From the NCBI RefSeq assembly GCF_907163085.1, contig NZ_CAJQTX010000005.1, positions 310,001-374,000 of the forward strand: a DNA stretch of 64,000 nt. Direction: 5' to 3'. Every line of letters starts with the position of its first letter. Position 1 is the first letter of the stretch. The position numbers were made by a program, and so were the translations under genes. The stretch is from Candidatus Accumulibacter sp. ACC003. Lineage in GTDB: Bacteria > Pseudomonadota > Gammaproteobacteria > Burkholderiales > Rhodocyclaceae. The notes beneath the pieces are model-generated. The model worked only from the letters and a program-made list of their open reading frames with translations, did no database searches and had not been told where the DNA came from. Positions 28,352 through 38,858 of the stretch are shown here, in pieces.

Positions 28352-30654
28352 TGCAGCAGCTCGCGATAGAGGGCCAGGTAGCGCGCTGCGGCCCTGTCGA
28401 TGGCCAGGTCGGCGGTTGCTGCCCTGGCCCGATCGGCACGCTCCAGAGCGGATTGACGATCGTTGACGGTGGCCACGATGTGGCTTGCCAGGCTGCTGGC
28501 GTTGTCTGCGGCGGCAAACAGCGCCGCCGAGGCAGCGACGGCTTCGCGGTGCGCTGGAATGTCCGAAAGCACCATCGGGCAGCCAGCGGCGGCGGCCTCG
28601 ATAACCACGTTGGGATGGCCTTCGAAGCTGCTCACCGAGACCAGCGCCTGTGCCCGCTGCAACCAGAATCCGAGTTCGCTGCTGAAACCGCCAAGGTGGA
28701 AGCGCTCGCCAAGGCCGCTGGCGTCGATGCGCCGTTCAACGTCTTCGCGCAACGGCCCTTCGCCGAAAAGCACCGCGTGGTGCGCGGGGAGTTGCCGCAA
28801 GGCGCCGGCCAGGGCGTCGACGAGAACCGGGATATTCTTCTCATAGCTCAAGCGGCCAGCGACCATCAGCAGCGGGACGTCGGCCAGGCCCAGATCGTCG
28901 GCCGGCCGGCTGATGACCAACGGTGAGAGGCCATTGTGAATCAGGCGCAGGCAGCCGCGCGCGCGCTGTGCATGCCAGTAGTCCAGTCCGCCCTGCGAGT
29001 TCGCAACGATGGCCTTCGCATGCCGGCCGAGCGCCGCGCGGAGCGCGAATTTCCAACCATTCGCGTACATCGTTGCCGATGAGCGTTCGCTGAGCACCTG
29101 CGGTATGCCTGCCCAGCGTGCCGCGAGCCCGCCCATCACGTCCATCTGCAAGAGCCAGGTCTGAACAAGGTCGGGTTGCAAACGCGTCATCACGGTGCAC
29201 AAATCCAGGAACTGGCGCGGATCGTGGTTAGCCCGTGCCGGGAGTTGGTAAAGGCTGACGCCACTATCGGCCAAGCGCGCGAGGTTGATGCCGCCTTCCC
29301 TGTACGCCACGACAACGTCGAGCCCAGCAGATAGCATTGCGGGTGCCAACAGCGATAGCTGACGCTCGGCACCTCCTGAACCCAACGTTGAGATAAGATG
29401 AAGCACTCGCATGGGACGCCTAATCGGCTTGTCTGTCGGCTGGCAGATCGTGTGAGCGGTCTTTCTAGAGGCAGCGCCAAGGAAGAGCCCTACAAACAAC
29501 GCAAAAAAGGCAGACTCCAAAGTCTGGTGAAAAAACCCGTAAGCAAGTAGCGCCACAAATCCAACTTTGTATCCCGTAATGAGGATCGTATCGCTTTCCG
29601 GCTGCTCACGGGTCATGCGCTTGAACACGCGGAAAGATCTGCGGACGAAGATAAGTATTAGCACGATCCCCAGTATGCCAAGCTCACCCAAGGTGCCCGG
29701 AACAAAACCATGTGATACGACGTCCTTGTGGTGTTGGTCACGGGTGACTTGCAGCACTGACGAGTACCCTCCCCCCAACACAGGATTCTCCAAAAAGAGG
29801 TTGAGGGAGACAAACGCCGCCAGCCGTCGATCAAAATCGACGCGCCCTTCGGCAGGTTTGCTGGCCTCTTCGAGGACGGACTCCGAGATATCCAAATTGG
29901 TGTTCGCCGACGAGAAGCGCTCCACAATTTCACTCGGGGGAAGCACAATCAAGGCCGCCGCGCCAACCACAAATATGGTTATTAAAGATGTCGCAAACAT
30001 GCGACGGCTAAGAAAATATGCGGCAGCAAGCACCGCCGGAAAGACAATCAACAATGCACTTCGAGATTGAATTAGTAGCGCAAGAACAAGCAATAGAGCC
30101 AGCTGAATTAATGCAATTCGTTTGCCGGTGGAAATATAGAGTGCCAGTTGTATTGGCGCGATCAAGCAGCACAACCCACTGAGTATCGTTCGAATGCTGA
30201 GCGCGCCAACCAGCATGGAGTCGCCGTAAGCGTAGGCGCTGTAGAGTGCTTGAAATGCAAACGGCAGCGGGATCAAGCCTAGCCCAAATGAAATACTGGC
30301 GAGGGAAAACCGACGTCCTACAGTTTGCCCAAAGAGAAAGGGCGGCACAATTGCCACCAACACCCTTCCCACGTCCACCACAGCTTCTTGGGCGTTCGGC
30401 GCCCAAGCAGTTGACACTACCATGTACGCGTACAGGGTGATAAAGACACCCAAGACACTGAGTTGCGAATCAAAACGAACGTGGCGCATTGGTTGGGCGC
30501 ACAGCAACAGGGCGGTCAAAAGGATAAATGTTGCCGGAAGTATGCGATACCACTCAAACCACAAAACAGCCAGCTGTGCCGTGGCAATTGCAGAGAAGAA
30601 CAGCGCCAATACCCAAGGGTAGGGTGTAAGGGGCGCCGTGTTATGAGGTTTCAC
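28348..30654 (-). CDS. Fusion of Wzy/O-antigen polymerase-like protein and GT4 glycosyltransferase
   Basis: One open frame of 768 codons. Residues 1-410 form a polytopic membrane protein with the Wzy_C/O-antigen ligase pattern (GGGYSSVLQV, VVSHGFVPGTLGELGILG). Residues 415-768 form a complete GT4 enzyme (HLISTLGSGGAERQL, VAGRLSYEKN, SFEGHPNVVIEAAAAGCP). No stop separates them. An internal ATG at 29412 could start the glycosyltransferase alone, but it has only a weak AGGCG upstream. The GTG start at 30654 overlaps the asnB stop (GTGA). The polymerase part is visibly more AT-rich. It may be a true fusion, or a pair of genes with a lost stop codon. Confidence 0.82.
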   Translation of the reverse strand: MKPHNTAPLTPYPWVLALFFSAIATAQLAVLWFEWYRILPATFILLTALLLCAQPMRHVRFDSQLSVLGVFITLYAYMVVSTAWAPNAQEAVVDVGRVLVAIVPPFLFGQTVGRRFSLASISFGLGLIPLPFAFQALYSAYAYGDSMLVGALSIRTILSGLCCLIAPIQLALYISTGKRIALIQLALLLVLALLIQSRSALLIVFPAVLAAAYFLSRRMFATSLITIFVVGAAALIVLPPSEIVERFSSANTNLDISESVLEEASKPAEGRVDFDRRLAAFVSLNLFLENPVLGGGYSSVLQVTRDQHHKDVVSHGFVPGTLGELGILGIVLILIFVRRSFRVFKRMTREQPESDTILITGYKVGFVALLAYGFFHQTLESAFFALFVGLFLGAASRKTAHTICQPTDKPIRRPMRVLHLISTLGSGGAERQLSLLAPAMLSAGLDVVVAYREGGINLARLADSGVSLYQLPARANHDPRQFLDLCTVMTRLQPDLVQTWLLQMDVMGGLAARWAGIPQVLSERSSATMYANGWKFALRAALGRHAKAIVANSQGGLDYWHAQRARGCLRLIHNGLSPLVISRPADDLGLADVPLLMVAGRLSYEKNIPVLVDALAGALRQLPAHHAVLFGEGPLREDVERRIDASGLGERFHLGGFSSELGFWLQRAQALVSVSSFEGHPNVVIEAAAAGCPMVLSDIPAHREAVAASAALFAAADNASSLASHIVATVNDRQSALERADRARAATADLAIDRAAARYLALYRELLQ

Positions 30655-32591
30655 ACCGAACTTCTTTCGTTGTGCATCCACGCCTGGAACATCAGCACAT
30701 TCCAGAGGTAGCTGCTGCGGTCGAAGCGGCCCGAGAGGTGTTCCTGCCACAGCAAGCTCACCTTGCCATCGTCGAGCAAGCCATCGGCAGCCAGGCTTTT
30801 CGGCGCCAACAGTTCGTCGGCCCAGGCGCGCAAGGGGCCACGCAGCCAATCGCCGAGCGGCACCGAAAAGCCCGTTTTCGGTCGTTCGATCAGGGCCCGT
30901 GGCACGTGCCGGTACAGGACCTGACGGAGAATCCACTTGCCAACACCGTCGCGCACCAGCACCCGCTGCGGCAGGGCAAAGGCCAGTTCGACGACGCGGT
31001 GGTCGAGTAGCGGCGCGCGGGCCTCGAGGCTGGCGTTCATCGAGGCACGATCCACCTTGACCAGCAGATCGTCGGGCAGGTACTGACGGACGTCCCACAA
31101 ACGCATCGCTTCCATGGCTGGCCGCGTTGCATCCCAGTAGTTCATCGTGAAGCGCTGCTGGCTCGTGCCACGAACCAGGGCTTCCTCGGGTTGCCATTGC
31201 GACATCAGGCGCAAGTACATTTCCCCGAGGCTGTCGGTCACCAGCAGCTGTGCCAGGCGATGCATGCGCCGGCCGTTGATGCTTTGTTGCCGTGACGCCG
31301 GCAGCAGCGACAAGACCCGGTCCCAGGCCTGCGCTGACGGCGCCCGCAAGGCGGCTGCCGCCGCGCGACGGATGCCCAGCGGCAAGCGGTTGATGCGTCG
31401 CCACAGATCGGCCGTCAGGCCGTAGCGCGGATAGCCTTCGAACAGCTCGTCGCCGCCATCGCCCGACAGTGATACGGTCACATGCTGGCGCGTAAGATGT
31501 GAAACAAGCGTCGTCGGAATCTGTGAAGAATCGGCAAACGGCTCGTCATAGATCGTCGGCAGTCGAGGAATCAGCTCCTCGGCATCGCGCGCCGTGACGT
31601 AGAGTTCGGTATGTTCGGTACCCAGGTGTCGTGCCACTTCAAGCGCAAAAGGTGCCTCGTTGAAGCCGGGCTGGTCGAAGCCGATGGTGTAGGTACGCAC
31701 GCGTCGGCTGCTCTGAGCCTGCATCAGCGCCACCACCGTGCTGGAGTCCACGCCACCAGACAGGAAGGCACCGAGCGGCACATCGGAGACCATTTGCAGG
31801 CGTATCGCCTCGGACAGGGCTTGCTCGACCGCCTCGATCAGGGTCTGGTCGTCGGCTTCGGCCAACTGCAGACGCTGGCTTGCGGCAGCACAGCCGGCGA
31901 GTTGCCAGAATGGGCGCGGCGCCAGTTCCGCGTCGCCGGGGCAGCGCATCTGCAGGAGATGGCCAGGCGGCAATTTACGAAGGCCGCGATAGATCGTCAG
32001 CGGCGCCGGAATGTAGGCGAAGCGCATGAATTCAGCCAGAGCGTCGCGGTCGATCTGCAGGGCGCCGCCGGCGACAGCCTGCAGCGCCTTGAGTTCGGAG
32101 CCGAAAAGCAGGCGCCCGCCGAGTTCTCCGTAGTACAGCGGCTTCTCACCCAGGCGGTCGCGGGCAAGCGTAAGCACGCGCTGCTCGCGGTCCCAGAGCG
32201 AGATCGCGAACATCCCGACGCTACGTTTCAGCGCCTCTTCAATACCCCAGGCTTCGACGCAGGCGAGCAGCACTTCCGTATCCGAGTGGCCACGCCAGGC
32301 CGGTGACTTGCCGGCGGCGTCCAGCTCCTTGCGCAGTTCGGCGAAATTGTAGATTTCGCCGTTATAGGCGACCACGTAGCGCCCACTCGCCGAGAGCATC
32401 GGTTGGTGGCCTTGCGGCGAAAGATCAAGGATCGACAGTCGCCGGTGTCCCAGTCCGATACCGGCGCACCCGTCTAGCCAGACGCCCGAATCATCCGGGC
32501 CACGATGCAACAAGGGCGCGATCATGCGCTGGATGTCATCGTGCAGCGGAATGTTCGGCCGCCAGGTGGAGATGCCTGCGATCCCACACAT
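30651..32591 (-). CDS. asnB: Glutamine-dependent asparagine synthase-like amidotransferase
   Basis: A 646-aa protein. It has an N-terminal class II glutamine amidotransferase domain (MCGIAG with the Cys2 nucleophile; residues 1-200) and a C-terminal synthetase domain with the LSGGVDSS PP-loop. The start is the ATG of MCGIAG because Cys2 must become the N-terminal residue after Met removal; an upstream extension of 16 codons is rejected for that reason. In polysaccharide clusters AsnB-like enzymes often amidate sugar carboxylates rather than make free asparagine. Which it does here is not decided by the sequence. Confidence 0.9.
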   Translation of the reverse strand: MCGIAGISTWRPNIPLHDDIQRMIAPLLHRGPDDSGVWLDGCAGIGLGHRRLSILDLSPQGHQPMLSASGRYVVAYNGEIYNFAELRKELDAAGKSPAWRGHSDTEVLLACVEAWGIEEALKRSVGMFAISLWDREQRVLTLARDRLGEKPLYYGELGGRLLFGSELKALQAVAGGALQIDRDALAEFMRFAYIPAPLTIYRGLRKLPPGHLLQMRCPGDAELAPRPFWQLAGCAAASQRLQLAEADDQTLIEAVEQALSEAIRLQMVSDVPLGAFLSGGVDSSTVVALMQAQSSRRVRTYTIGFDQPGFNEAPFALEVARHLGTEHTELYVTARDAEELIPRLPTIYDEPFADSSQIPTTLVSHLTRQHVTVSLSGDGGDELFEGYPRYGLTADLWRRINRLPLGIRRAAAAALRAPSAQAWDRVLSLLPASRQQSINGRRMHRLAQLLVTDSLGEMYLRLMSQWQPEEALVRGTSQQRFTMNYWDATRPAMEAMRLWDVRQYLPDDLLVKVDRASMNASLEARAPLLDHRVVELAFALPQRVLVRDGVGKWILRQVLYRHVPRALIERPKTGFSVPLGDWLRGPLRAWADELLAPKSLAADGLLDDGKVSLLWQEHLSGRFDRSSYLWNVLMFQAWMHNERSSV

Positions 32592-32775
32592 TACTATCGT
32601 TCTCCCTGTTTCACTGCCGATCCGGACCACAGCGGGCAAGTGAGACGCTATACAACTTCCTGCTGCATACTCTTGCGAGCATCAAGCTTCGTGCCAGAAG
32701 CCGCCGCGTCATCCCACTATCCGGGATTATACCAAAAGGATAAGCCCTCCGGGGCCGCCGCCGTTCGTGGCCGCT

Positions 32776-34140
32776 TCACTCGCTTGCCGACGCCGGGCGA
32801 ATCAAGGCGCCGTCGAAGCGCGCCACAAGAATCGTCGCCACGCAGCCCAGCGTGTACGCGACGAGATAAGCCGAAGCCGCACCAGTCAGCCCGTACGACG
32901 ATATCCAGATTGATGACAGCAGCAGATAGAGAAGGTCGCGCGGACCGACGATAAGAAACAGCGATTGCCACATGCGGCCGGATGACTGCACCAGCTGGTA
33001 GGCTGCAAGGCCAAGCGTCTCGGGAATCACCGCCAGCAGCATGACCAGCAGGACAGGGCTACCCTGCACGAACTGCGCACCATAGAGTCCGAGAATCTCT
33101 TTGGAGAACAGGGCCAGCACGGCGACCAGGGCGCTAGTGAAGCAGACGCTGACGATCATGTTGGTCCAGAAGACCTGCCGGAACCCCCCGCGCTCACCTT
33201 GTCCCTTGAGCCTGCTCAGCGCCGAAAAACTGACTGCGTTCAAGAGCGCCGGCATCTGGATCGCCGCCAGGCGGACCTGATGCGCCACCGAAAAGAGGGC
33301 GACCCAGGCGAGACCATCCGGCTGGCGTGCAACCAGCGCCGTTACACCCCACAGGCAAGGCAGGGTCACGTAGCTGGCCAGACTCGCCGGCAAAGCGAAA
33401 TGCGAGAAGCGCCGCCAGTCGTCCCAGCTGATGGCCGTTGCCGCCGGTACCGCGTGCTGCCGGCAGACGCCGCGCAGCGTCACCGTGAACACCAGCGCGC
33501 GCACGGCGCTTGCTGCGACGAAGCCTATGGCCGCCCCGGTCAGGCCGCCGAACCAGGCGCCGGCAACCGAGCAGCCGAGGTGTGCAAGGCCCGCGACTAT
33601 GCCCGCGACGCTCATCTGGCGAAAGGCACCAAAACCTTGCAGTGCGCCGTACTGGTAGGTGACCAATACCTGCAGAACGATGGCCGCACTGACCCAGCGC
33701 AGAAAGGGTTCCACCTGCGGCTTGGCCAGCACATCGGCGGCGATCGTCGGGGCCAGGACAAACAACAGCAAGGCCATCAGCAGGCCCATGCTGCCCGCCA
33801 TCAAGGCGCACATCCTCAGGATGCGCGCAATCTGGCCCGGGTCGGTATGCATCAGTTCGCCGACGAACTTGGTGCCGACCAGTCCGGTCGCTCCCTGTGC
33901 GATACCGGCCGAAATCATCACCGTGCTGACCAGAACGGCATAGATGCCAAAATCCTCCAGACCGAGCAACCTGGCCAGCACGATGGCCGTCAGCAACACC
34001 GAACCCTGCAAGGCCACGGCCGACAAGAAGTTCAAGGCAAAGCCCGACAGCAGCCGTTCCCGGAAAAGGCGTACGACGGATCGCAGCGCGGCGGCGTTTA
34101 GCGGCAGCACGGCGATCCGGTTCGTGTGCGGTTTCTGCAA
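32776..34140 (-). CDS. Wzx-type lipid-linked oligosaccharide flippase
   Basis: A 454-aa protein with 12-14 membrane helices and the polysaccharide-transporter N-terminal pattern (RERLLSGFALNFLSAVALQGSVLLTAIVLARLLGLEDFGIYA region, residues 25-65). It should flip the undecaprenyl-diphosphate repeat unit to the periplasm, where the Wzy-like protein polymerises it. The start used is TTG 34140; a GTG 33 bp inside the gene is also possible. About 180 bp separate it from asnB. Confidence 0.87.
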   Translation of the reverse strand: MQKPHTNRIAVLPLNAAALRSVVRLFRERLLSGFALNFLSAVALQGSVLLTAIVLARLLGLEDFGIYAVLVSTVMISAGIAQGATGLVGTKFVGELMHTDPGQIARILRMCALMAGSMGLLMALLLFVLAPTIAADVLAKPQVEPFLRWVSAAIVLQVLVTYQYGALQGFGAFRQMSVAGIVAGLAHLGCSVAGAWFGGLTGAAIGFVAASAVRALVFTVTLRGVCRQHAVPAATAISWDDWRRFSHFALPASLASYVTLPCLWGVTALVARQPDGLAWVALFSVAHQVRLAAIQMPALLNAVSFSALSRLKGQGERGGFRQVFWTNMIVSVCFTSALVAVLALFSKEILGLYGAQFVQGSPVLLVMLLAVIPETLGLAAYQLVQSSGRMWQSLFLIVGPRDLLYLLLSSIWISSYGLTGAASAYLVAYTLGCVATILVARFDGALIRPASASE

Positions 34141-34200
34141 GTCTTCACTATTGAATACCGTTTCTCGATCTGCCGAAGAAGCTGTCCATGGCGGCAGCGA

Positions 34201-35238
<1,038 letters not shown>

Positions 35239-35450
35239 GAGTTGGAGTTGCATTTTCAGCCGGAAGCCTCGGCGTGCCAGCAGCAATCGGTGGTGGCAGC
35301 GGGCAAGCGCCGGCCTGCCGAAGGCGCCCAGCCAAGCTCTTGCGAGTGTCGCCGTGAAGCGCAGGCAGACCCGGCGGAATGCGCGGCCCAGACCAGCAGC
35401 GCGTATCGACGATGCGCTGGCAAGGATAAGTCGCAGGAAACCTGCAACAC
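35239..35450. other. Leader region of the polysaccharide cluster
   Basis: About 210 bp between the tRNA terminator and the WbpP-like start, expected to hold the cluster promoter. I see no ops/JUMPstart element, no clear -35/-10 pair and no riboswitch-like structure. Confidence 0.4.
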
Positions 35451-35476
35451 AAAAGGCCCGGCATTTCGACCGGGCC
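35451..35476 (-). terminator. Rho-independent terminator of the tRNA-Phe transcript
   Basis: On the minus strand, 17 nt after the tRNA 3' end, GGCCCGG and CCGGGCC form a 7-bp stem with an 8-nt loop, followed by four U residues. This ends the tRNA transcript before the polysaccharide cluster, so the cluster needs its own promoter between here and 35238. Confidence 0.75.
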
Positions 35477-35492
35477 AAGTGCTGGAATCAAG

Positions 35493-35568
35493 TGGTGGCC
35501 AAGCGCGGAATCGAACCACGGACACGCGGATTTTCAATCCGCTGCTCTACCAACTGAGCTACTTGGCC
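35493..35568 (-). tRNA. tRNA-Phe (anticodon GAA)
   Basis: A 76-nt cloverleaf on the minus strand. The acceptor stem is GGCCAAG paired with CTTGGCC, the discriminator is A and the CCA is encoded. The D arm is GCTCAGTTGGTAGAGC. The anticodon arm GCGGA-TTGAAAA-TCCGC reads GAA (Phe). The T arm has TTCGATT. It is followed by an intrinsic terminator. Confidence 0.97.
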
Positions 35569-35689
35569 AACGAGTGCGGCAGTATATCGAATCGATTCAC
35601 AGTCGTCAAAAAAGGTTTTCCAGGACAGCGCACGCAGTCTGGCAGCCTCGCCGGACACCGCCGGTCAAGGCTGGCGGCACGGCGTCTGC

Positions 35690-37036
35690 TCACGTCGGAC
35701 GGCCGACCTGGTAGCGCTCAAGGCAGCCACGATAACGCCCGTCGACGCGACGGGCGAACCACTCGGTGGTCAGCCGCCGACTGATCTTGGGGCTCTTCAG
35801 TTCGATCCGGGGCAGTATCTCGCGGGGCTTTCGCTCACCGCTGCTGGCGTCGGCGAGCGCGTACAGCCGCTGGTAGAGCGCCGACTGTTCGAAGGCGAAG
35901 GTCTTCTCGAGTCTGAGACCACGCTCGATCTCGGCCTCGCTGAGTCGCAAACGCGGCGCCAGCGCCAGCACCGCGCGTTGCGTGTCGCTGGCCGCCGCTG
36001 CCGGCGCGCCGCCCTGGTAACGCAGCAAGTCGCCGTCGAGCACCAGGCTCTGGCCGCCGAGTCGTGCTACGGCTTCCTGGAAAGCGGCGTTGCGACTGCT
36101 GTAGCGACCCGCGTTGAAGTCGGCGAAGCGGTAGATCATCTGGCCATAGCTGGTCGGGTAATCGAGCAGGACGGCGATGCCGAAGTAGAGTCCGCCGCGC
36201 CGCGAGAAGACCTCGTCACGGACGCTGTCGCGGCGTGGATATGGGTAGGGCTGCTTGCGGACGTGTTCCTCGGCGAAGTCGACGCTGACCTGCATCGGGC
36301 CACCGGTACGCACCGGGTTGTAGCCCGAAAAGAGCGTTTTGCCGCCGGGCAATTCGGAAATCATGTCGGTGTACAGCACGTTCATCTGGTTTTCGGTGCG
36401 CAGCGCGTCGATACGCGCCTTGTAGGTGCTGCCATCGGGCGACGACTTGAGCAGCGCCAGGTCGAGGACGACTTTCGGGACGGCGTACTTTTCGCGTCGC
36501 TTCTCGAGTTCCTGCCAGACGATGCGCGACAGACCGGCGACCGGCGGATCGGCCTGGAAGCTCGACTCCTGGGCGATGATGGCGATCGCCGCGCAGAGAT
36601 TTTCGGGGCTTTGCGGCAGCCGCAGCGCGGCGAACGCGGCGGCGAGATCAGCCGCCCAGCCAGCACGGTCGCGGAGATTTTCAGGCAGCAGACTGTCGGC
36701 CATCGTGCGCGCCTGGCGCTCGCTCAAATTGGCTGACGAAGGTGACGACACCGGTGGCAAGGCGGCCGGCGGAACGGCCGGCGTTCGTGGCGCGGTCCTC
36801 GCCGCTGCCGGCGATTCACGTCCCGGAGCCGGCGGCTGCGCCGCTGTGGCGTCAGCCCGCACAGCTGGCGACGGCCGTGATTCGTAAGCACCGTCGGTGG
36901 CGCAGGCGCTAATCGTTGCCGCGGCCAGCAACAACCACAGGCGCGCTCTGCTCGAACTGCCCGCCGGCAAGGTGCCGGGAAGCGAGTCCACGTGCTTCGT
37001 CGGCACGCCGACAACGGACGTCGAACGCTCTCTCAT
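35690..37036 (-). CDS. DUF1615 family lipoprotein
   Basis: A 448-aa protein with an N-terminal hydrophobic segment ending in a lipobox (ATISAC, Cys near residue 45), so it is probably exported and lipid-anchored. A Pro/Ala-rich linker (about 50-100) precedes the conserved domain (AIIAQESSFQADPPV, GGPMQVSVDFAEEH), typical of DUF1615. The QES and GGPMQV segments recall lysozyme-like or transglycosylase folds, but this is only a resemblance. ATG 37036 overlaps the stop of the gamma-glutamyltransferase gene (ATGA); the long region before the signal helix leaves the true start open. Confidence 0.8.
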   Translation of the reverse strand: MRERSTSVVGVPTKHVDSLPGTLPAGSSSRARLWLLLAAATISACATDGAYESRPSPAVRADATAAQPPAPGRESPAAARTAPRTPAVPPAALPPVSSPSSANLSERQARTMADSLLPENLRDRAGWAADLAAAFAALRLPQSPENLCAAIAIIAQESSFQADPPVAGLSRIVWQELEKRREKYAVPKVVLDLALLKSSPDGSTYKARIDALRTENQMNVLYTDMISELPGGKTLFSGYNPVRTGGPMQVSVDFAEEHVRKQPYPYPRRDSVRDEVFSRRGGLYFGIAVLLDYPTSYGQMIYRFADFNAGRYSSRNAAFQEAVARLGGQSLVLDGDLLRYQGGAPAAAASDTQRAVLALAPRLRLSEAEIERGLRLEKTFAFEQSALYQRLYALADASSGERKPREILPRIELKSPKISRRLTTEWFARRVDGRYRGCLERYQVGRPT

Positions 37037-38811
37037 TCGCCCAGCACCTGGCCTTCGCGGCGCGGGTCGGCACCCCCGACGTAGCCTGCCCGGCCTTTCT
37101 GGATGGCCTGGATGCCGCTGTTCAAGCCGAGTTCCTTGACCACGTGGCTGCGGCTTCGCAGCGCGTCGACGAAAGCCGGGCTGAAGCGCTGTTCTTCGAG
37201 CAGCGTCGGGCCGTTCAGCGAACCAAAGTTGGGCAGGTCGATGGCCTGCTGCGGCGTCAGCCCCCAGTTCAGCGTCGCGTAGAGCAGCTTGGCGGTGTAG
37301 TGGATGATCATCGCGCCGCCCGGTGAACCACCGCTGAGGACCAGTTCACCCGTGTCATTGTCAAAGACCAGCGTCGGGCTCATCGACGAGCGCGGGCGTT
37401 TGCCGGGCTCGACACGGTTGGCGATCGGCGTGCCGCTGCTATCGGTCGGGAGGAAAGAAAAATCGGTGAGTTCGTTGTTGAGTAGGAAGCCGTGCACCAT
37501 CTGGCGCGCACCAAATGCGTCCTCGATCGAACTGGTCATCGCCAGCGCGTTGCCCCGAGCGTCCACCACGCTGATGTGCGAGGTGCCGTACTCGACCTGT
37601 TCCGGCATTGACGAATACCTGTTGGTCGCCGCTGACGGCGTGCCGGGCGTCGCCACGTGCATGCTCTGCGGGCCGATCAGCCGCGCCCTTGCCGCCAGGT
37701 AACGCGGGCTGATCAGTGACTGCCAGCTGCCCGCCGGCGCGGCGACGAAATCGGGGTCGGCGATATAGCGGGCGCGGTCGGCAAACGCCAGACGCGAGGC
37801 TTCGCTGTAGTAGTGCATCCACAGCGGGTTATCGAAGGGCAAAAAACGCGCCTCGGTGTCGTTCAGGATGCCGAGAATCTGGTCGATGGTGATCGCTCCC
37901 GAACTCGGCGGCGGGAAACCGCAAATGCGGTAGCTCGGGGAACTCCGTAATCCCCTCGGCGCATAGTCGGTGCAATAGGGCAGACGTTTTTTGGCCCGGT
38001 AAGCGGCCATGTCGGCGATGCTCAGTTGGCCCGGGTTTTGCGGATGATTCTGCACGCGATCGACGATTGCCTCGGCGATTTCTCCTTCGTAGAGGGCCCG
38101 CGCGCCTTCAGCGGCGATGCGGCGCAGAACGTCCGCCAGCTCGCCGTTGCGCAGCACCGTGCCGACCGCGCGTGGCTCACCATCGCGCTCGTAGAAGTAC
38201 GGCCCGGCCTTCGGATCCTGGCGCAGATAGCGGTCAGTCTTGAGCAGGGTGTACAGCCGCAGACTGACCGGGAAACCCTCCTCGGCGAGCTCGATCGCCG
38301 GTTCGAAAAGGCGCGCCCAGGGGAGCTTGCCGTACTCGGCGTGCGCCATTTCGAGCATTCGCAAAGTCCCCGGAACACCCACCGCGCGACCACCGACGAC
38401 CGCCTCCTGGAAGCTCATCGGCTTGCCGTCTGGCTTGATGAACAGCGTCTCGCTGACCGCCGCAGGTGCCGTCTCGCGACCGTCGAAAGCGACCGTTTCG
38501 CGGCCATCGTAGTGCAGCATGAAAGCACCACCGCCGATGCCGCTCGACTGCGGCTCGACCAGCGTCAGCACCATCTGCGCGGCGATCGCCGCGTCGACTG
38601 CCGAACCACCCGCCTGCAGGATTTCCAGCCCCGCTTCACTGGCCAGTGGATGCGCCGTCGCGACGGCAAACTTGTGGCCACTCCAGCCAGGCTGCAAGCT
38701 CCCCCCCGAAACGCCCTCGGGCTGGTGAAACGCGGCATGGCCGGCAAACGGGTCGTGCGTGCAGCCGACGGCCAGTAATACGGAGAGCAGAGCGAGATGG
38801 ACGAGTTTCAT
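37033..38811 (-). CDS. ggt: Gamma-glutamyltransferase (glutathione hydrolase), lipoprotein form
   Basis: A 592-aa Ntn-hydrolase that transfers or hydrolyses gamma-glutamyl groups, mainly from glutathione, in the periplasm. It is made as a precursor that self-cleaves before the catalytic threonine, seen here in EYGTSHISVVD. Other motifs are GGSAVDAAIAAQ, SSGIGGGAF and the C-terminal GGSPGGAMI. The N-terminus has a signal with a lipobox-like LLAVGC (Cys17), so membrane anchoring is likely. ATG 38811 directly precedes the signal helix. An 8-bp tandem repeat lies 16 bp upstream. Confidence 0.93.
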   Translation of the reverse strand: MKLVHLALLSVLLAVGCTHDPFAGHAAFHQPEGVSGGSLQPGWSGHKFAVATAHPLASEAGLEILQAGGSAVDAAIAAQMVLTLVEPQSSGIGGGAFMLHYDGRETVAFDGRETAPAAVSETLFIKPDGKPMSFQEAVVGGRAVGVPGTLRMLEMAHAEYGKLPWARLFEPAIELAEEGFPVSLRLYTLLKTDRYLRQDPKAGPYFYERDGEPRAVGTVLRNGELADVLRRIAAEGARALYEGEIAEAIVDRVQNHPQNPGQLSIADMAAYRAKKRLPYCTDYAPRGLRSSPSYRICGFPPPSSGAITIDQILGILNDTEARFLPFDNPLWMHYYSEASRLAFADRARYIADPDFVAAPAGSWQSLISPRYLAARARLIGPQSMHVATPGTPSAATNRYSSMPEQVEYGTSHISVVDARGNALAMTSSIEDAFGARQMVHGFLLNNELTDFSFLPTDSSGTPIANRVEPGKRPRSSMSPTLVFDNDTGELVLSGGSPGGAMIIHYTAKLLYATLNWGLTPQQAIDLPNFGSLNGPTLLEEQRFSPAFVDALRSRSHVVKELGLNSGIQAIQKGRAGYVGGADPRREGQVLGE

Positions 38812-38826
38812 GGTCAGAGCCGGAGA

Positions 38827-38858
38827 GTCGAATAGTCGAATAGTCGAATGCGCGAATG
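38827..38858 (-). repeat. 8-bp tandem repeat upstream of ggt
   Basis: Four consecutive octamers on the plus strand: GTCGAATA, GTCGAATA, GTCGAATG, CGCGAATG. The first two are identical and the others differ by one to three bases. The array sits 16 bp before the ggt start codon, in its leader. Confidence 0.8.

Noticed and set aside
35239-35478. In-frame upstream extension of the WbpP-like gene
   Set aside because: It would cross the tRNA-Phe terminator and adds 80 unconserved residues; the ATG at 35238 gives family length.
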